Shown: in pieces, positions 1-6,020 of the stretch
Numbering within the stretch: position 1 is the stretch's first letter
How the letters are laid out: each line of letters begins with the position of its first letter
Assembly: GCA_946478775.1 (NCBI GenBank)
Contig: CAMLDR010000197.1
Location: forward strand, 1-7,596
Reading direction: 5' to 3'
Source of the DNA: an uncultured Flavobacteriales bacterium
GTDB taxonomy: Bacteria; Bacteroidota; Bacteroidia; Flavobacteriales; Crocinitomicaceae
Length of the DNA: 7,596 bases
Notes under the pieces: generated by a model
The model's database searches: none
Told to the model about the DNA's origin: nothing
What the model saw: the letters and a program-made list of their open reading frames with translations, nothing else
Made by a program: the position numbers and the translations under genes

Positions 1-34
1 GTGACTGGAGTTCAGACGTGTGCTCTTCCGATCT
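1..34. other. Illumina TruSeq read-2 adapter remnant (not genomic)
   Basis: The first 34 bases are identical, as I recall it, to the reverse complement of the TruSeq indexed adapter. It starts GTGACTGGAG and ends GCTCTTCCGATCT, the well-known 3' end of Illumina adapters. Genomic sequence therefore begins at about position 35. In the minus strand frame of the neighbouring receptor gene these bases encode IGRAHV followed by a stop, a peptide often seen at the end of adapter-contaminated database proteins. The stop codon at 12-14 is therefore artificial. Confidence 0.97.
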
Positions 35-1826
35 GAAATGAAGGCTGCAGATTGATGTACCCGTCAAAATAATTATAGAAAACGGACAGATCCACTTTTG
101 CAATGCGCGATTTGTACTGAACACCCAATTGTGAATTGTAAACGATTTCCTTTTTGATCTGAGCATCACCGATTTCAATAGAAGCCGCTCCGTGATGTAA
201 ACCATCACTGTACAGTTCATTAATGGAAGGTGGCCTCCAGGCTGTCCCCAGGTTTAAACGCACAATCCAGTGATGCCCCAAAAGCCTGGACAAACCCGCC
301 GAAGCGCTTGGATTCTGGAATTGTTTTACCGGTTTTGTCAGTAAATCATCTTCGTAGACAAACACCTGCAGCTTCGAATAATCGTAGCGGACACCAAAAT
401 CAAACAGCCACTTATCATTCTCGTAAGTTCCTAAGTAATAGCCTCCAAACTGCAGTTTCTTAAAGTTTGGAATGAAGAATCGCCCGGAATAAGCATTGCT
501 TTGCTCCAAACCCGAAACTCCAAAGACACTTTTGAAACGATCGGAATGTTTGATCTCTGTTTTCAATTCCAGTGAATTGGTCCATAAATTCAGTTCGAAC
601 GCAGGTAAATTCAATGCCGCAATACTATCGTTGTATCCTTTGTGTAAATCGTATTCCTGTCTTAAATTGAATTGATATCCGTAAACCAAACTGGTCTTGA
701 TCTTTTTATTCCAATTATAAGCCAGATGAACTTTACTCAAATCATGCTGGACCAATTGCCTCGGGTTTTCCAATTGATAGGTAAAATACCCGGAATCCTT
801 TGGCACAGAAGCTTCAAAAGCCGCTTTCAAATCAGTCAGATTCCCGATGTGTGAGCCGGTAAAAATCCCAAGGCTTGTAGAATACTTCGTATAAAACACG
901 TCTGCCTCAAACTTTTCTCCTTTATACCCCAAAGCCGCACTGTAGCTGTATTCATTGGAAGCCGTGTTCCTAATCCAATAATCAGGTGCTTTCTGAGTTC
1001 CATTGATTCTTCCTGTTCCATGAACACGATAGGCCCATTTCCCGGATTTGGTAAATGAACCGGCAATTAGTCCGGAAGCTCCTCCTCCACGCCCATTACT
1101 GTTTCCATTCAGTTTTACCCATCCGGCGGTATGCTTCTGATAACGAAGTTCATCCGGTGAAACCAAAACAACTCCTCCAATGGCATCTGTTCCATATTGC
1201 AAGCCGGAAGCTCCCTGGATAACGGTCAAATTCCCTGCAAGATTCGGATCGATCTCCGGAGCATGTTCACTTCCCCACTGCTGTCCTTCCTGGCGAATCC
1301 CATTATTCACTATCACCAATCGATTACTGTGCATCCCGTTTATAACCGGTTTTACAATGGAAGATCCGGTATTCAAACTCGTCACTCCGGGAAAACGGAT
1401 CAATTGTTCCCCCAGGGTATTTCCTTTTATTTGGGTGATATCATTGGTTTTCAAAGTCATCGTTTCCTGAGATTCCCGTGGAAAACGATACGCTTCGATC
1501 AACAATTCATCCAACTCGGTTTGGTGAGTTTCTACTTTAAAAATAATCAGCTCATTAGTTGGAACTGAAATTTCAAGGTCCATCGGTTCACAACCAAAAT
1601 GCGGAATACAGCGAAGAATCACCTTGCCCGGACACAAATTATCGAATCGGAAAAAACCCAGTGAATCCGTTTGCACCACTTTTGACTGAACAGAAACACG
1701 GGCATCTGCAATCACCTGATCGGTATGCATATCACGGATCTGTCCAACAATCCCAACCGGGTCGGGGCATTGTGAATATGTAACTATGGAGCAGCAAATA
1801 AATGCCGCCAATAAATAAAATTTCAT
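35..1826 (-). CDS. TonB-dependent receptor, ZnuD-like plug, 3'-truncated at contig edge
   Basis: This is an outer-membrane active transporter that uses TonB/ExbBD energy to import a scarce nutrient, by inference a metal. Residues 1-19 form a signal peptide. About 24-95 is a carboxypeptidase-regulatory-like beta-sandwich (GIVGQIRD, then DSLGFFRFDNL) with cysteines at 65, 73 and 79. ETHQTELDELLIEA (99-112) is the linker with a TonB-box-like segment. About 120-224 is the plug, with LGEQLIRFPGV, INGMHSNRLVIVNNG, GSEHAPEIDP and LQYGTDAIGGVVLV. The barrel follows from about 235. The SEHAPEIDP...YGTDAIGGVV stretch resembles the plug of ZnuD-type zinc receptors, but the substrate is inferred. Only about 597 residues are genomic. 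Relatives usually have 700-800, so the last barrel strands are missing. The open frame runs to a stop at 12-14, but its last seven codons include adapter bases. A His/Cys-rich small gene lies 55 bp upstream in the same direction, which suggests an operon. Confidence 0.9.
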
Positions 1827-1862
1827 GAAAGTCGAATGATGTTAAGAAAACCCGAAAGTTAT

Positions 1863-1877
1863 CAGCATCAAATGCTG
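1863..1877 (-). other. Small intergenic hairpin ahead of the receptor gene
   Basis: CAGCAT and ATGCTG form a perfect 6-bp stem around a 3-nt loop, within the 55-bp gap between the small His/Cys-rich gene and the receptor start. No T-run follows directly on the minus strand, so it is not a standard terminator. It could shape the relative expression of the two genes or mean nothing; a dyad this short can occur by chance. Confidence 0.3.
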
Positions 1878-1881
1878 GTTC

Positions 1882-2214
1882 TTATACTAATTCATTCAAA
1901 GGTGGTCCTCGAAGTGATAAAGGTGTGTCTTTTACCGGTAATTCACAACTCGTATAATCTGTAAAAAGAAAATCAAATGAAGGTTTGACTGAGATCTCTG
2001 CACTACTTAGTTCATGAAAAAGAAGCGGAAGCTGGAGATCACAAAAAGTACATTTTTCAACACCTTGCTTAAGGGTTAAACCGGTCGAATGCTCCGTTGT
2101 GTTTTTCGAAGCATGGTCATGAGAAAGCAAGTGCCAATGGTTAATCGGGACCAGGAATCCCAAAAAACCAACCAGTAAAATGGAAGAAAAAATCCGCACC
2201 ATTGATTTACTCAT
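1882..2214 (-). CDS. Small His/Cys-rich exported or membrane protein, DUF2946-like
   Basis: The product is 110 aa from the ATG at 2214. Residues 6-24 are hydrophobic and form a signal anchor or signal peptide. A histidine cluster follows (H26, H28, H32, H34, H42), then a CxxC motif (C55, C58), a further C90, and RGPP near the C-terminus (102-105). A hydrophobic start, His cluster, Cys pair and R(G/A)PP tail recall the DUF2946 type of small proteins found beside TonB-dependent metal receptors; this assignment is from memory of the pattern. A role in handling metal in the periplasm for the downstream receptor is inferred. The frame is open up to a TTG at 2238, but that would lie upstream of the candidate -7 element (2219-2226), so it is unlikely. 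An ATG at 2202 would give 106 aa and fits the promoter spacing slightly better. Confidence 0.75.
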   Translation of the reverse strand: MSKSMVRIFSSILLVGFLGFLVPINHWHLLSHDHASKNTTEHSTGLTLKQGVEKCTFCDLQLPLLFHELSSAEISVKPSFDFLFTDYTSCELPVKDTPLSLRGPPLNELV

Positions 2215-2218
2215 GGAG

Positions 2219-2249
2219 CAAAAATAAGCTAAATGCAATTAGATTGCAA
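2219..2249 (-). promoter_or_regulatory. Candidate Bacteroidota promoter for the small His/Cys protein and receptor
   Basis: On the minus strand TTG (2249-2247), a 20-nt spacer and TATTTTTG (2226-2219) fit the Bacteroidota primary sigma consensus TTG-N19..21-TAnnTTTG. The edge of the -7 element is 16 nt from the ATG at 2202 and only 4 nt from the ATG at 2214. The region is AT-rich, so a chance match is possible. Confidence 0.5.
2234..2248. promoter_or_regulatory. Candidate Fur/Zur-family operator (6-3-6 inverted repeat)
   Basis: TGCAAT-TAG-ATTGCA is a perfect inverted repeat of 6-bp arms with a 3-bp centre. It has the 15-bp size of Fur-family boxes and the TG..AT-N3-AT..CA skeleton of proteobacterial Zur sites (TGTTAT-N3-ATAACA). 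It overlaps the spacer and -33 end of the candidate promoter, a position suited to repression. I saw no second copy in the window. That it is a Zur or Fur site is inferred from geometry and from the downstream metal-related genes. Confidence 0.45.
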
Positions 2250-2281
2250 TAAGAAATGAAAAAAAAATTATGGTAAACAAA

Positions 2282-2309
2282 GTGGGCACGCGATCAATCA
2301 CGTGCCCAC
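2282..2309 (-). terminator. Intrinsic terminator hairpin after the 149-aa lipoprotein gene
   Basis: GTGGGCACG (2282-2290) and CGTGCCCAC (2301-2309) form a perfect, GC-rich 9-bp stem with a 10-nt loop, 19 bp after the stop codon at 2329. On the minus strand TTTGTTTACC and then a run of nine T follow the stem. On the plus strand GTTTTT follows, so it could act in both directions. It separates this lipoprotein gene from the metal-related unit. Confidence 0.8.
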
Positions 2310-2328
2310 CGTTTTTGGTTTATACTGA

Positions 2329-2778
2329 TTATTTCTTTAAACCGTTTTGTTTCAGGCATTTCATCACCTTCTTGTCGTGCTTTGCCCGTTCTTCCGGTGT
2401 GGTGTTTGGGTTTGTCAGTAATTCTTTGCACTTAGTATCTACGTATTCCCATCTGGCCATCAGCTTTTCTTCTTGCTTCGGTGTCATTTTACCCTTTTCA
2501 AAAGCGTCATTGATCGAATCGTTTGCTACTACGCAGGTACAGAAATCCCATTGTTCACCGTACTTCTTAACAATCTTCTCGTGATTTTCCTTATTTTCTA
2601 CCGCCACGGATTTTTTTTCGGTCACAGTATCTTTTAGAACGCTTTCCAGATTATCGACTTTTGCAATCGTATCCGCTGCGCTGTTTTCAAGTTCACAATC
2701 TTTGCATTCCTCATTAGAACCGCAGGAAACAGCAAGCAAACCAAGGAATAAGAATTGAAAATATACTCGTTTTTTCAT
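2329..2778 (-). CDS. Cysteine-rich lipoprotein of unknown function (149 aa)
   Basis: A signal peptide ends in the lipobox LAVSC, giving lipidation at C19, so the protein is exported and anchored in the envelope. Two more cysteines follow at once (C25, C28), then a Thr/Ser/Glu/Lys-rich linker of about 40 residues. The conserved-looking C-terminal part (about 65-149) contains CTC (C80, C82), ANDSINDAF, a WEYVDTKC helix (C117) and C141. It is mostly charged helix. I believe similar CxC...ANDSI proteins occur across Flavobacteriia without known function. The even set of four cysteines in the C-terminal domain could form disulphides or bind a metal, which is inference. It has its own promoter (2795-2824) and terminator (2282-2309), so it is probably transcribed alone. 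The start is the ATG that directly precedes the signal peptide (KKR). Confidence 0.85.
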   Translation of the reverse strand: MKKRVYFQFLFLGLLAVSCGSNEECKDCELENSAADTIAKVDNLESVLKDTVTEKKSVAVENKENHEKIVKKYGEQWDFCTCVVANDSINDAFEKGKMTPKQEEKLMARWEYVDTKCKELLTNPNTTPEERAKHDKKVMKCLKQNGLKK

Positions 2779-2794
2779 AAGGTTGAGTTACAGG

Positions 2795-2824
2795 CAAATA
2801 TAGAAATAATGTCGTGAAGGACAA
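2795..2824 (-). promoter_or_regulatory. Bacteroidota-type promoter of the 149-aa lipoprotein gene
   Basis: On the minus strand TTG (2824-2822), a 19-nt spacer and TATATTTG (2802-2795) match the TTG / TAnnTTTG consensus exactly. The -7 edge is 16 nt from the start codon, implying a leader of about 10 nt with no clear Shine-Dalgarno. Confidence 0.65.
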
Positions 2825-2866
2825 GATTAAACCAGTAACTCAAATTGACATATCAAACGTTCAAAT

Positions 2867-3286
2867 CTAATATTCAGGAAAAGGAATCAAAACGATGGTG
2901 TACTTGTAAGATTTTTTTTTGGGTTTTAGAACGATCCGTTTCCGTGATAAAGTGATGATTTCGAAAACCAGTTCTTTCTTGGTCCCCATGAATCCGAATT
3001 CCTTTTTCGCTTCATCCAGCCAGTAGGACATTTTAACTCCGGGCTTTGTACCTAAAGTTTTCAGCGTATGGAAATAGGCATTGCGCGATTCATGAAAAAC
3101 AATTATTTCCTTGTACTCGACCTGGAGCGGGGTATAATCCTTCTCTCCGTCCAGTTGTTTGTCAATCAGCCAAACCTTGGAGGAATTATCGTGAACCAGG
3201 ATATATCGATCAATCGGGGCAATACTTGTATCACCGCAAGCACTCAGCATTAAAAGCAGAAGTAGGAATAAGCTGGTAAATTTCAT
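2867..3286 (-). CDS. Putative lipoprotein of unknown function (139 aa)
   Basis: Residues 1-16 form a leucine-rich signal peptide ending in the lipobox LSAC, so C17 should be lipidated and the protein anchored in the envelope. The mature part is small (about 120 aa). It reads as alternating beta strands (DRYILVHDNSSKVWLID, EIIVFHESRNAYFHTLKTL) with a lysine-rich stretch near the end (KPKKKSYK) and a PFPEY tail. It has no further cysteines and no motif I recognise. It lies 89 bp downstream of the 215-aa lipoprotein gene, with a palindromic repeat between them and no TAnnTTTG promoter visible. It may be read through from the pyrD unit or start from an atypical promoter. Downstream comes the promoter of the next lipoprotein gene, with no clear terminator hairpin before it. 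Confidence 0.75.
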   Translation of the reverse strand: MKFTSLFLLLLLMLSACGDTSIAPIDRYILVHDNSSKVWLIDKQLDGEKDYTPLQVEYKEIIVFHESRNAYFHTLKTLGTKPGVKMSYWLDEAKKEFGFMGTKKELVFEIITLSRKRIVLKPKKKSYKYTIVLIPFPEY

Positions 3287-3313
3287 CCGTTCTATAGCTA
3301 ACTGAATAATTCG

Positions 3314-3374
3314 GTGACTTTGACTCCGCTCAGCCGCCGAATTAAAAGGATACTCAGCGGAGTCGAAGTATCAC
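3314..3374. repeat. Palindromic repeat-like element forming a long hairpin
   Basis: GACTCCGCT (3322-3330) and AGCGGAGTC (3356-3364) pair perfectly. The stem extends outward through a T-G wobble and ACTT/AAGT (3317-3320 with 3366-3369), and past a two-base bulge by three more pairs to 3314/3374. The loop is about 25 nt. The core CTCCGCT/AGCGGAGTCGAAG resembles a palindromic repeat that, as I recall, is scattered in intergenic regions of many Bacteroidota genomes. It sits one base after the stop codon of the 215-aa lipoprotein gene, where it could protect the mRNA 3' end. No T-run follows on the minus strand, so termination is uncertain. Confidence 0.6.
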
Positions 3375-3375
3375 T

Positions 3376-4023
3376 TTAAAAGATCATATCATTTTTGTCA
3401 AGGATTTTCTTGATCTCAACCCCCATTGAATCAATAAATTCAGCTTTCACCTTCCGGGGAACATCTTCATCGATCACTTCACAGTTCACATAATTGTATT
3501 TCCCGTCTTTCCACTGAAATAAACAATTGTAATAAGTAATATTCTGATTGATATTGTCGGGAAATCGAATGACCAAATCATTGTATCCTGTTGGAGATTC
3601 ACGCTCTTCGATCAAATTCCCGTTGAAACCGTTCAATTTGATCAGTGCTTCGCCTTCGCGTTCAAAAATCAATAACCTTCTTAATGGAAAACCATTCACT
3701 CCTGCTTTTATAAGCAATTTGAATCCGTCTTTCATGGGAGTCTGCTTATTCAGCTTAAAGAAACGGAAGTATTTCGGACTGCAGGTGGGGTGCTCCGGAT
3801 CATCATCGGAAGTTGCTTTTGGATCACAAAGATGCAATTCCTTCAACAATTCTGCTTCCACCTTAGATGAAAACGCATTTGCACTAAAATCCGTACTGAT
3901 TGTTTTATCTGCTTCTTTTTCGGGAGTATGCCTCTGCTCAATCGTAATCTCATCATCGGCTTCATCATCACATGAAAAAACAAGGAGGAAAACCGGAAGA
4001 AGATATAATAATCTGGATCTCAT
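3376..4023 (-). CDS. Putative lipoprotein with acidic N-terminus, possibly surface exposed (215 aa)
   Basis: A signal peptide (1-17) ends in VFSC, giving lipidation at C18. The next residues are DDEADDE. An acidic patch just after the lipid-bearing cysteine resembles the lipoprotein export signals that send Bacteroidota lipoproteins to the cell surface, so surface display is a reasonable inference. An acidic, Thr/Lys-rich linker runs to about residue 45. A mixed alpha/beta domain follows with a pair of cysteines in HLCDPKATSDDDPEHPTC (C67 and C82) and another in YYNCLFQWKDGKYNYVNCE, each pair able to form a disulphide. No enzyme motif is visible and I do not recognise the family. The start lies 14 bp after the stop of the HMG-CoA lyase-like gene, so the two are probably cotranscribed with pyrD, though a functional link is not evident. 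Confidence 0.8.
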   Translation of the reverse strand: MRSRLLYLLPVFLLVFSCDDEADDEITIEQRHTPEKEADKTISTDFSANAFSSKVEAELLKELHLCDPKATSDDDPEHPTCSPKYFRFFKLNKQTPMKDGFKLLIKAGVNGFPLRRLLIFEREGEALIKLNGFNGNLIEERESPTGYNDLVIRFPDNINQNITYYNCLFQWKDGKYNYVNCEVIDEDVPRKVKAEFIDSMGVEIKKILDKNDMIF

Positions 4024-4037
4024 GAGAATTTTACTAA

Positions 4038-4892
4038 TTAATGAAAGATTTTGGAAGAGGTTACAAACGCCTCTGAAAAGCGTATCGGATCAACTCCGGT
4101 ATCAATTCCTTGTTCTTTAAACCAGTCAAGCATTCGTTCTGTAGGCATATTGCCTGTCAGTTCATCTTTTGCCATCGGACAGCCTCCGTAACCCTTGATT
4201 GCTCCTTCAAAATAACGGCAACCACCTTCATAAGCCGCTTGCGTTAATTCGGTAGCATTTTCCTTTAAGGTATGTAAGTGCGCGCTGATTTGAATATCCG
4301 GAAAGTCTGTGGAAATAGTCGAGAAAACCTGTTTTACCAACTCCGGAGTCCCAACACCGATAGTATCTGCCAAAGAAAGACGGGAAACTTCAAACAGCTG
4401 AGTTAATCGCTCTGCCCATGTTACAATCAGGTCCGGAGACCAGGTATCTCCATACGGATTTCCAAATCCCATGGAAAGGTAAAGCATCAGTTCTTTATCT
4501 TCTTTGTGACAGATATTAGCGATTGCTTCTACCCTTCTCAAAGATTCTTCAATGGTAGCATTGGTATTTCTCAATTGAAATGTCTCTGAAATGCTAAAAG
4601 GATAAGCCAGGAAATGGATCCGATCAAATTTAGCGGCATCTTCCGCTCCTCTTTCATTGGGAATAACTGCCAGTAATTTGGTTTCACTTTCATCCAATCC
4701 CTCCAAAACAGATGCTGTATCCCGCATTTGAGGCGTTGCTTTCGGAGAAACAAAACTCCCAAAGTCAAGGGTGTCAAAACCACATTTCAATAAATAGTTC
4801 AAATAATTGATTTTATCTGAAGTATCTATCCAATCCTTGATCCCCTGCATGGCATCTCTGGGACACTCTGTAATAAAAACACGATTATCCAT
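4038..4892 (-). CDS. Hydroxymethylglutaryl-CoA lyase-like protein (HMGL/DRE-TIM family)
   Basis: HMG-CoA lyase splits 3-hydroxy-3-methylglutaryl-CoA into acetyl-CoA and acetoacetate, the last step of leucine breakdown, using a metal in a TIM barrel in the cytoplasm. The family signature is clear: ECPRDAMQG (9-17; R12 and D13 match the catalytic Arg-Asp of EVGPRDGLQ), [11 protein letters not shown] (46-56), [11 protein letters not shown] (174-184), the metal-binding HLH (205-207), GGCP (236-239; C238 matches the flexible-loop cysteine) and TGN (N248). The length of 284 aa is normal for bacterial enzymes. It departs from the best-known enzymes in the first motif (C10 for Gly, A14 for Gly) and has GFGNPYGD where CPYEG is usual, so the exact substrate is less certain. 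I chose the ATG at 4892, which overlaps pyrD by 8 bp; the frame also allows a TTG at 4898. The overlap indicates translational coupling with pyrD. Confidence 0.85.
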   Translation of the reverse strand: MDNRVFITECPRDAMQGIKDWIDTSDKINYLNYLLKCGFDTLDFGSFVSPKATPQMRDTASVLEGLDESETKLLAVIPNERGAEDAAKFDRIHFLAYPFSISETFQLRNTNATIEESLRRVEAIANICHKEDKELMLYLSMGFGNPYGDTWSPDLIVTWAERLTQLFEVSRLSLADTIGVGTPELVKQVFSTISTDFPDIQISAHLHTLKENATELTQAAYEGGCRYFEGAIKGYGGCPMAKDELTGNMPTERMLDWFKEQGIDTGVDPIRFSEAFVTSSKIFH

Positions 4893-5934
4893 GTGCAATT
4901 TTCTTTCTTTCTTTTAGGACCGCTTTATTAATTCGTTTTACCAAAGCTGGCCCCTTATAAATAAACCCGGAATAAATCTGAACCAAACTGGCACCGGCAG
5001 TTAGTTTATCAATAGCGTCTTCTGCAGAATAAATTCCCCCGACACCAATGATCGGGAATGCTCCGTTAGACTTTTGAAACAAATAACTGATTACTTCAGT
5101 TGCTCGTTTTGTCAAAGGCTTTCCGGAAACTCCTCCTGCACCAGTAGATTCGATTATGCTGCTTGAAGTTACTAAATTTCCGCGTTCAATCGTCGTATTT
5201 GTAGCAATAACTCCTGCAATTTTTGTTTCATTTACAATATTCACAATGTCATCCAACTGGGAATCAGTCAAATCCGGAGCTATTTTTAGAAAGATCGGTT
5301 TTAAAGAATTTAATTTAGTTCGTTCATCCATCAAGGTCTGAAGTAAATTTGTTAAAGGTTCTTTATCCTGAAGTTCTCTTAAGTTGGGAGTATTGGGAGA
5401 AGAAACATTAACGACAAAATAATCCACATATTGTTCCATCGCATGGTAGCACTTCAGGTAATCAGAAGTTGCTTCTTCATTTGGGGTAACTTTATTCTTC
5501 CCGATATTCCCCCCGATGATACACTCAGGGTTCAATTTCTTCAAACGCTCAACAATGACGTCTGCACCATCGTTATTGAATCCCATCCGGTTAATGATTG
5601 CCTCGTCTTCCAATAAGCGGAACAAGCGCGGTTTCGGATTTCCTTCCTGTCCCACAGGAGTCACCGTTCCGATCTCCACAAAACCAAAACCACATGCCGC
5701 AAGTTCATTGATTCGCAGTGCATTTTTGTCAAATCCGGCTGCCAGACCCACCGGATTCGGAAACGTAATTCCGGCAACGGTTGTTTCCAGCAAGGGGTTT
5801 TTAATACAATAAATGGATTTCCAAATGGGTTTTACAAAAGGTACTTTGAGCCAGAAGCCAAGTAATCTGAAGGTAAAATAATGAACTTTTTCGGGGTCAA
5901 ACTTAAAGAGAAACCATCGCAGTAAAGGGTACAT
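4885..5934 (-). CDS. pyrD: Class 2 (quinone-dependent) dihydroorotate dehydrogenase
   Basis: PyrD oxidises dihydroorotate to orotate, the fourth step of de novo UMP synthesis, passing electrons through FMN to membrane quinone. Class 2 is shown by the amphipathic N-terminal helices [22 protein letters not shown] that bind the membrane, and by a serine as catalytic base in [11 protein letters not shown] (N176, S179, N181). Other motifs in order are [14 protein letters not shown] (59-72), [21 protein letters not shown] (87-107), NRMGFNNDG (115-123), GGNIGKNK (141-148), LKIAPD (216-221), ATNTT (244-248), GGVSGKPL (267-274) and the FMN phosphate site GVGGI...[11 protein letters not shown]. The 349 aa are complete and normal for the family. 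The frame extends to a GTG at 5964, but that lies upstream of the promoter's -7 element and inside a terminator hairpin. The ATG at 5934 also matches the usual class 2 N-terminus. It is first in an apparent operon with the HMG-CoA lyase-like gene. Confidence 0.97.
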   Translation of the reverse strand: MYPLLRWFLFKFDPEKVHYFTFRLLGFWLKVPFVKPIWKSIYCIKNPLLETTVAGITFPNPVGLAAGFDKNALRINELAACGFGFVEIGTVTPVGQEGNPKPRLFRLLEDEAIINRMGFNNDGADVIVERLKKLNPECIIGGNIGKNKVTPNEEATSDYLKCYHAMEQYVDYFVVNVSSPNTPNLRELQDKEPLTNLLQTLMDERTKLNSLKPIFLKIAPDLTDSQLDDIVNIVNETKIAGVIATNTTIERGNLVTSSSIIESTGAGGVSGKPLTKRATEVISYLFQKSNGAFPIIGVGGIYSAEDAIDKLTAGASLVQIYSGFIYKGPALVKRINKAVLKERKKIAHG

Positions 5935-5949
5935 TTTTTCAATTTGTAC

Positions 5950-5980
5950 CAAAGGTAGAAACACAAAACGAGCTTGTCAA
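5950..5980 (-). promoter_or_regulatory. Bacteroidota-type promoter of pyrD
   Basis: On the minus strand TTG (5980-5978, within TTGACA), a 20-nt spacer and TACCTTTG (5957-5950) match the TTG / TAnnTTTG consensus. The -7 edge is 15 nt from the pyrD ATG. The -33 element and half the spacer lie inside the terminator of the upstream gene. Confidence 0.65.
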
Positions 5981-5998
5981 TAGACAAACTCGTTTTGT
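5963..5998 (-). terminator. Intrinsic terminator after the outer-membrane barrel gene
   Basis: ACAAAACGAG (5963-5972) pairs with CTCGTTTTGT (5989-5998). After one C/A mismatch, TTGTC pairs with GACAA around an AATA tetraloop, giving 15 pairs in all. On the minus strand the stem is preceded by an A-rich run and ends in CTCGTTTTGTGTTTC, an A-tract/T-tract stem typical of intrinsic terminators. It lies 22 bp after the stop codon at 6021. Confidence 0.8.
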
Positions 5999-6020
5999 TA
6001 AAAGTTTTTTTAAACTCCGA

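Noticed and set aside
12..34. Apparent natural C-terminus of the receptor (IGRAHV and stop)
   Set aside because: It is encoded by sequencing adapter, not by genomic DNA.
1197..1568. Plus-strand open frames over the receptor plug region (up to 123 codons)
   Set aside because: They are antisense to conserved plug motifs, overlap each other in different frames and have no recognisable domains.
2270..2584. Plus-strand open frame of 104 codons across the terminator hairpin
   Set aside because: It begins upstream of a strong terminator and runs antisense to the Cys-rich lipoprotein. It is a shadow frame.
2841..2866. TTTGA repeats and a TTGA/TCAA dyad after the 139-aa lipoprotein gene
   Set aside because: The arms are only 4-5 bp in AT-rich sequence and form no stable hairpin. 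This is within chance expectation.
3548..4120. Plus-strand open frame of 190 codons
   Set aside because: It lies antisense to the 215-aa lipoprotein and the end of the HMG-CoA lyase-like gene, both with clear signals or motifs. Its translation is Ser-rich and lacks any domain.
5935..5964. Ten-residue N-terminal extension of PyrD from a GTG start
   Set aside because: It would start upstream of the -7 element within the preceding terminator, and the ATG at 5934 fits the usual class 2 N-terminus.
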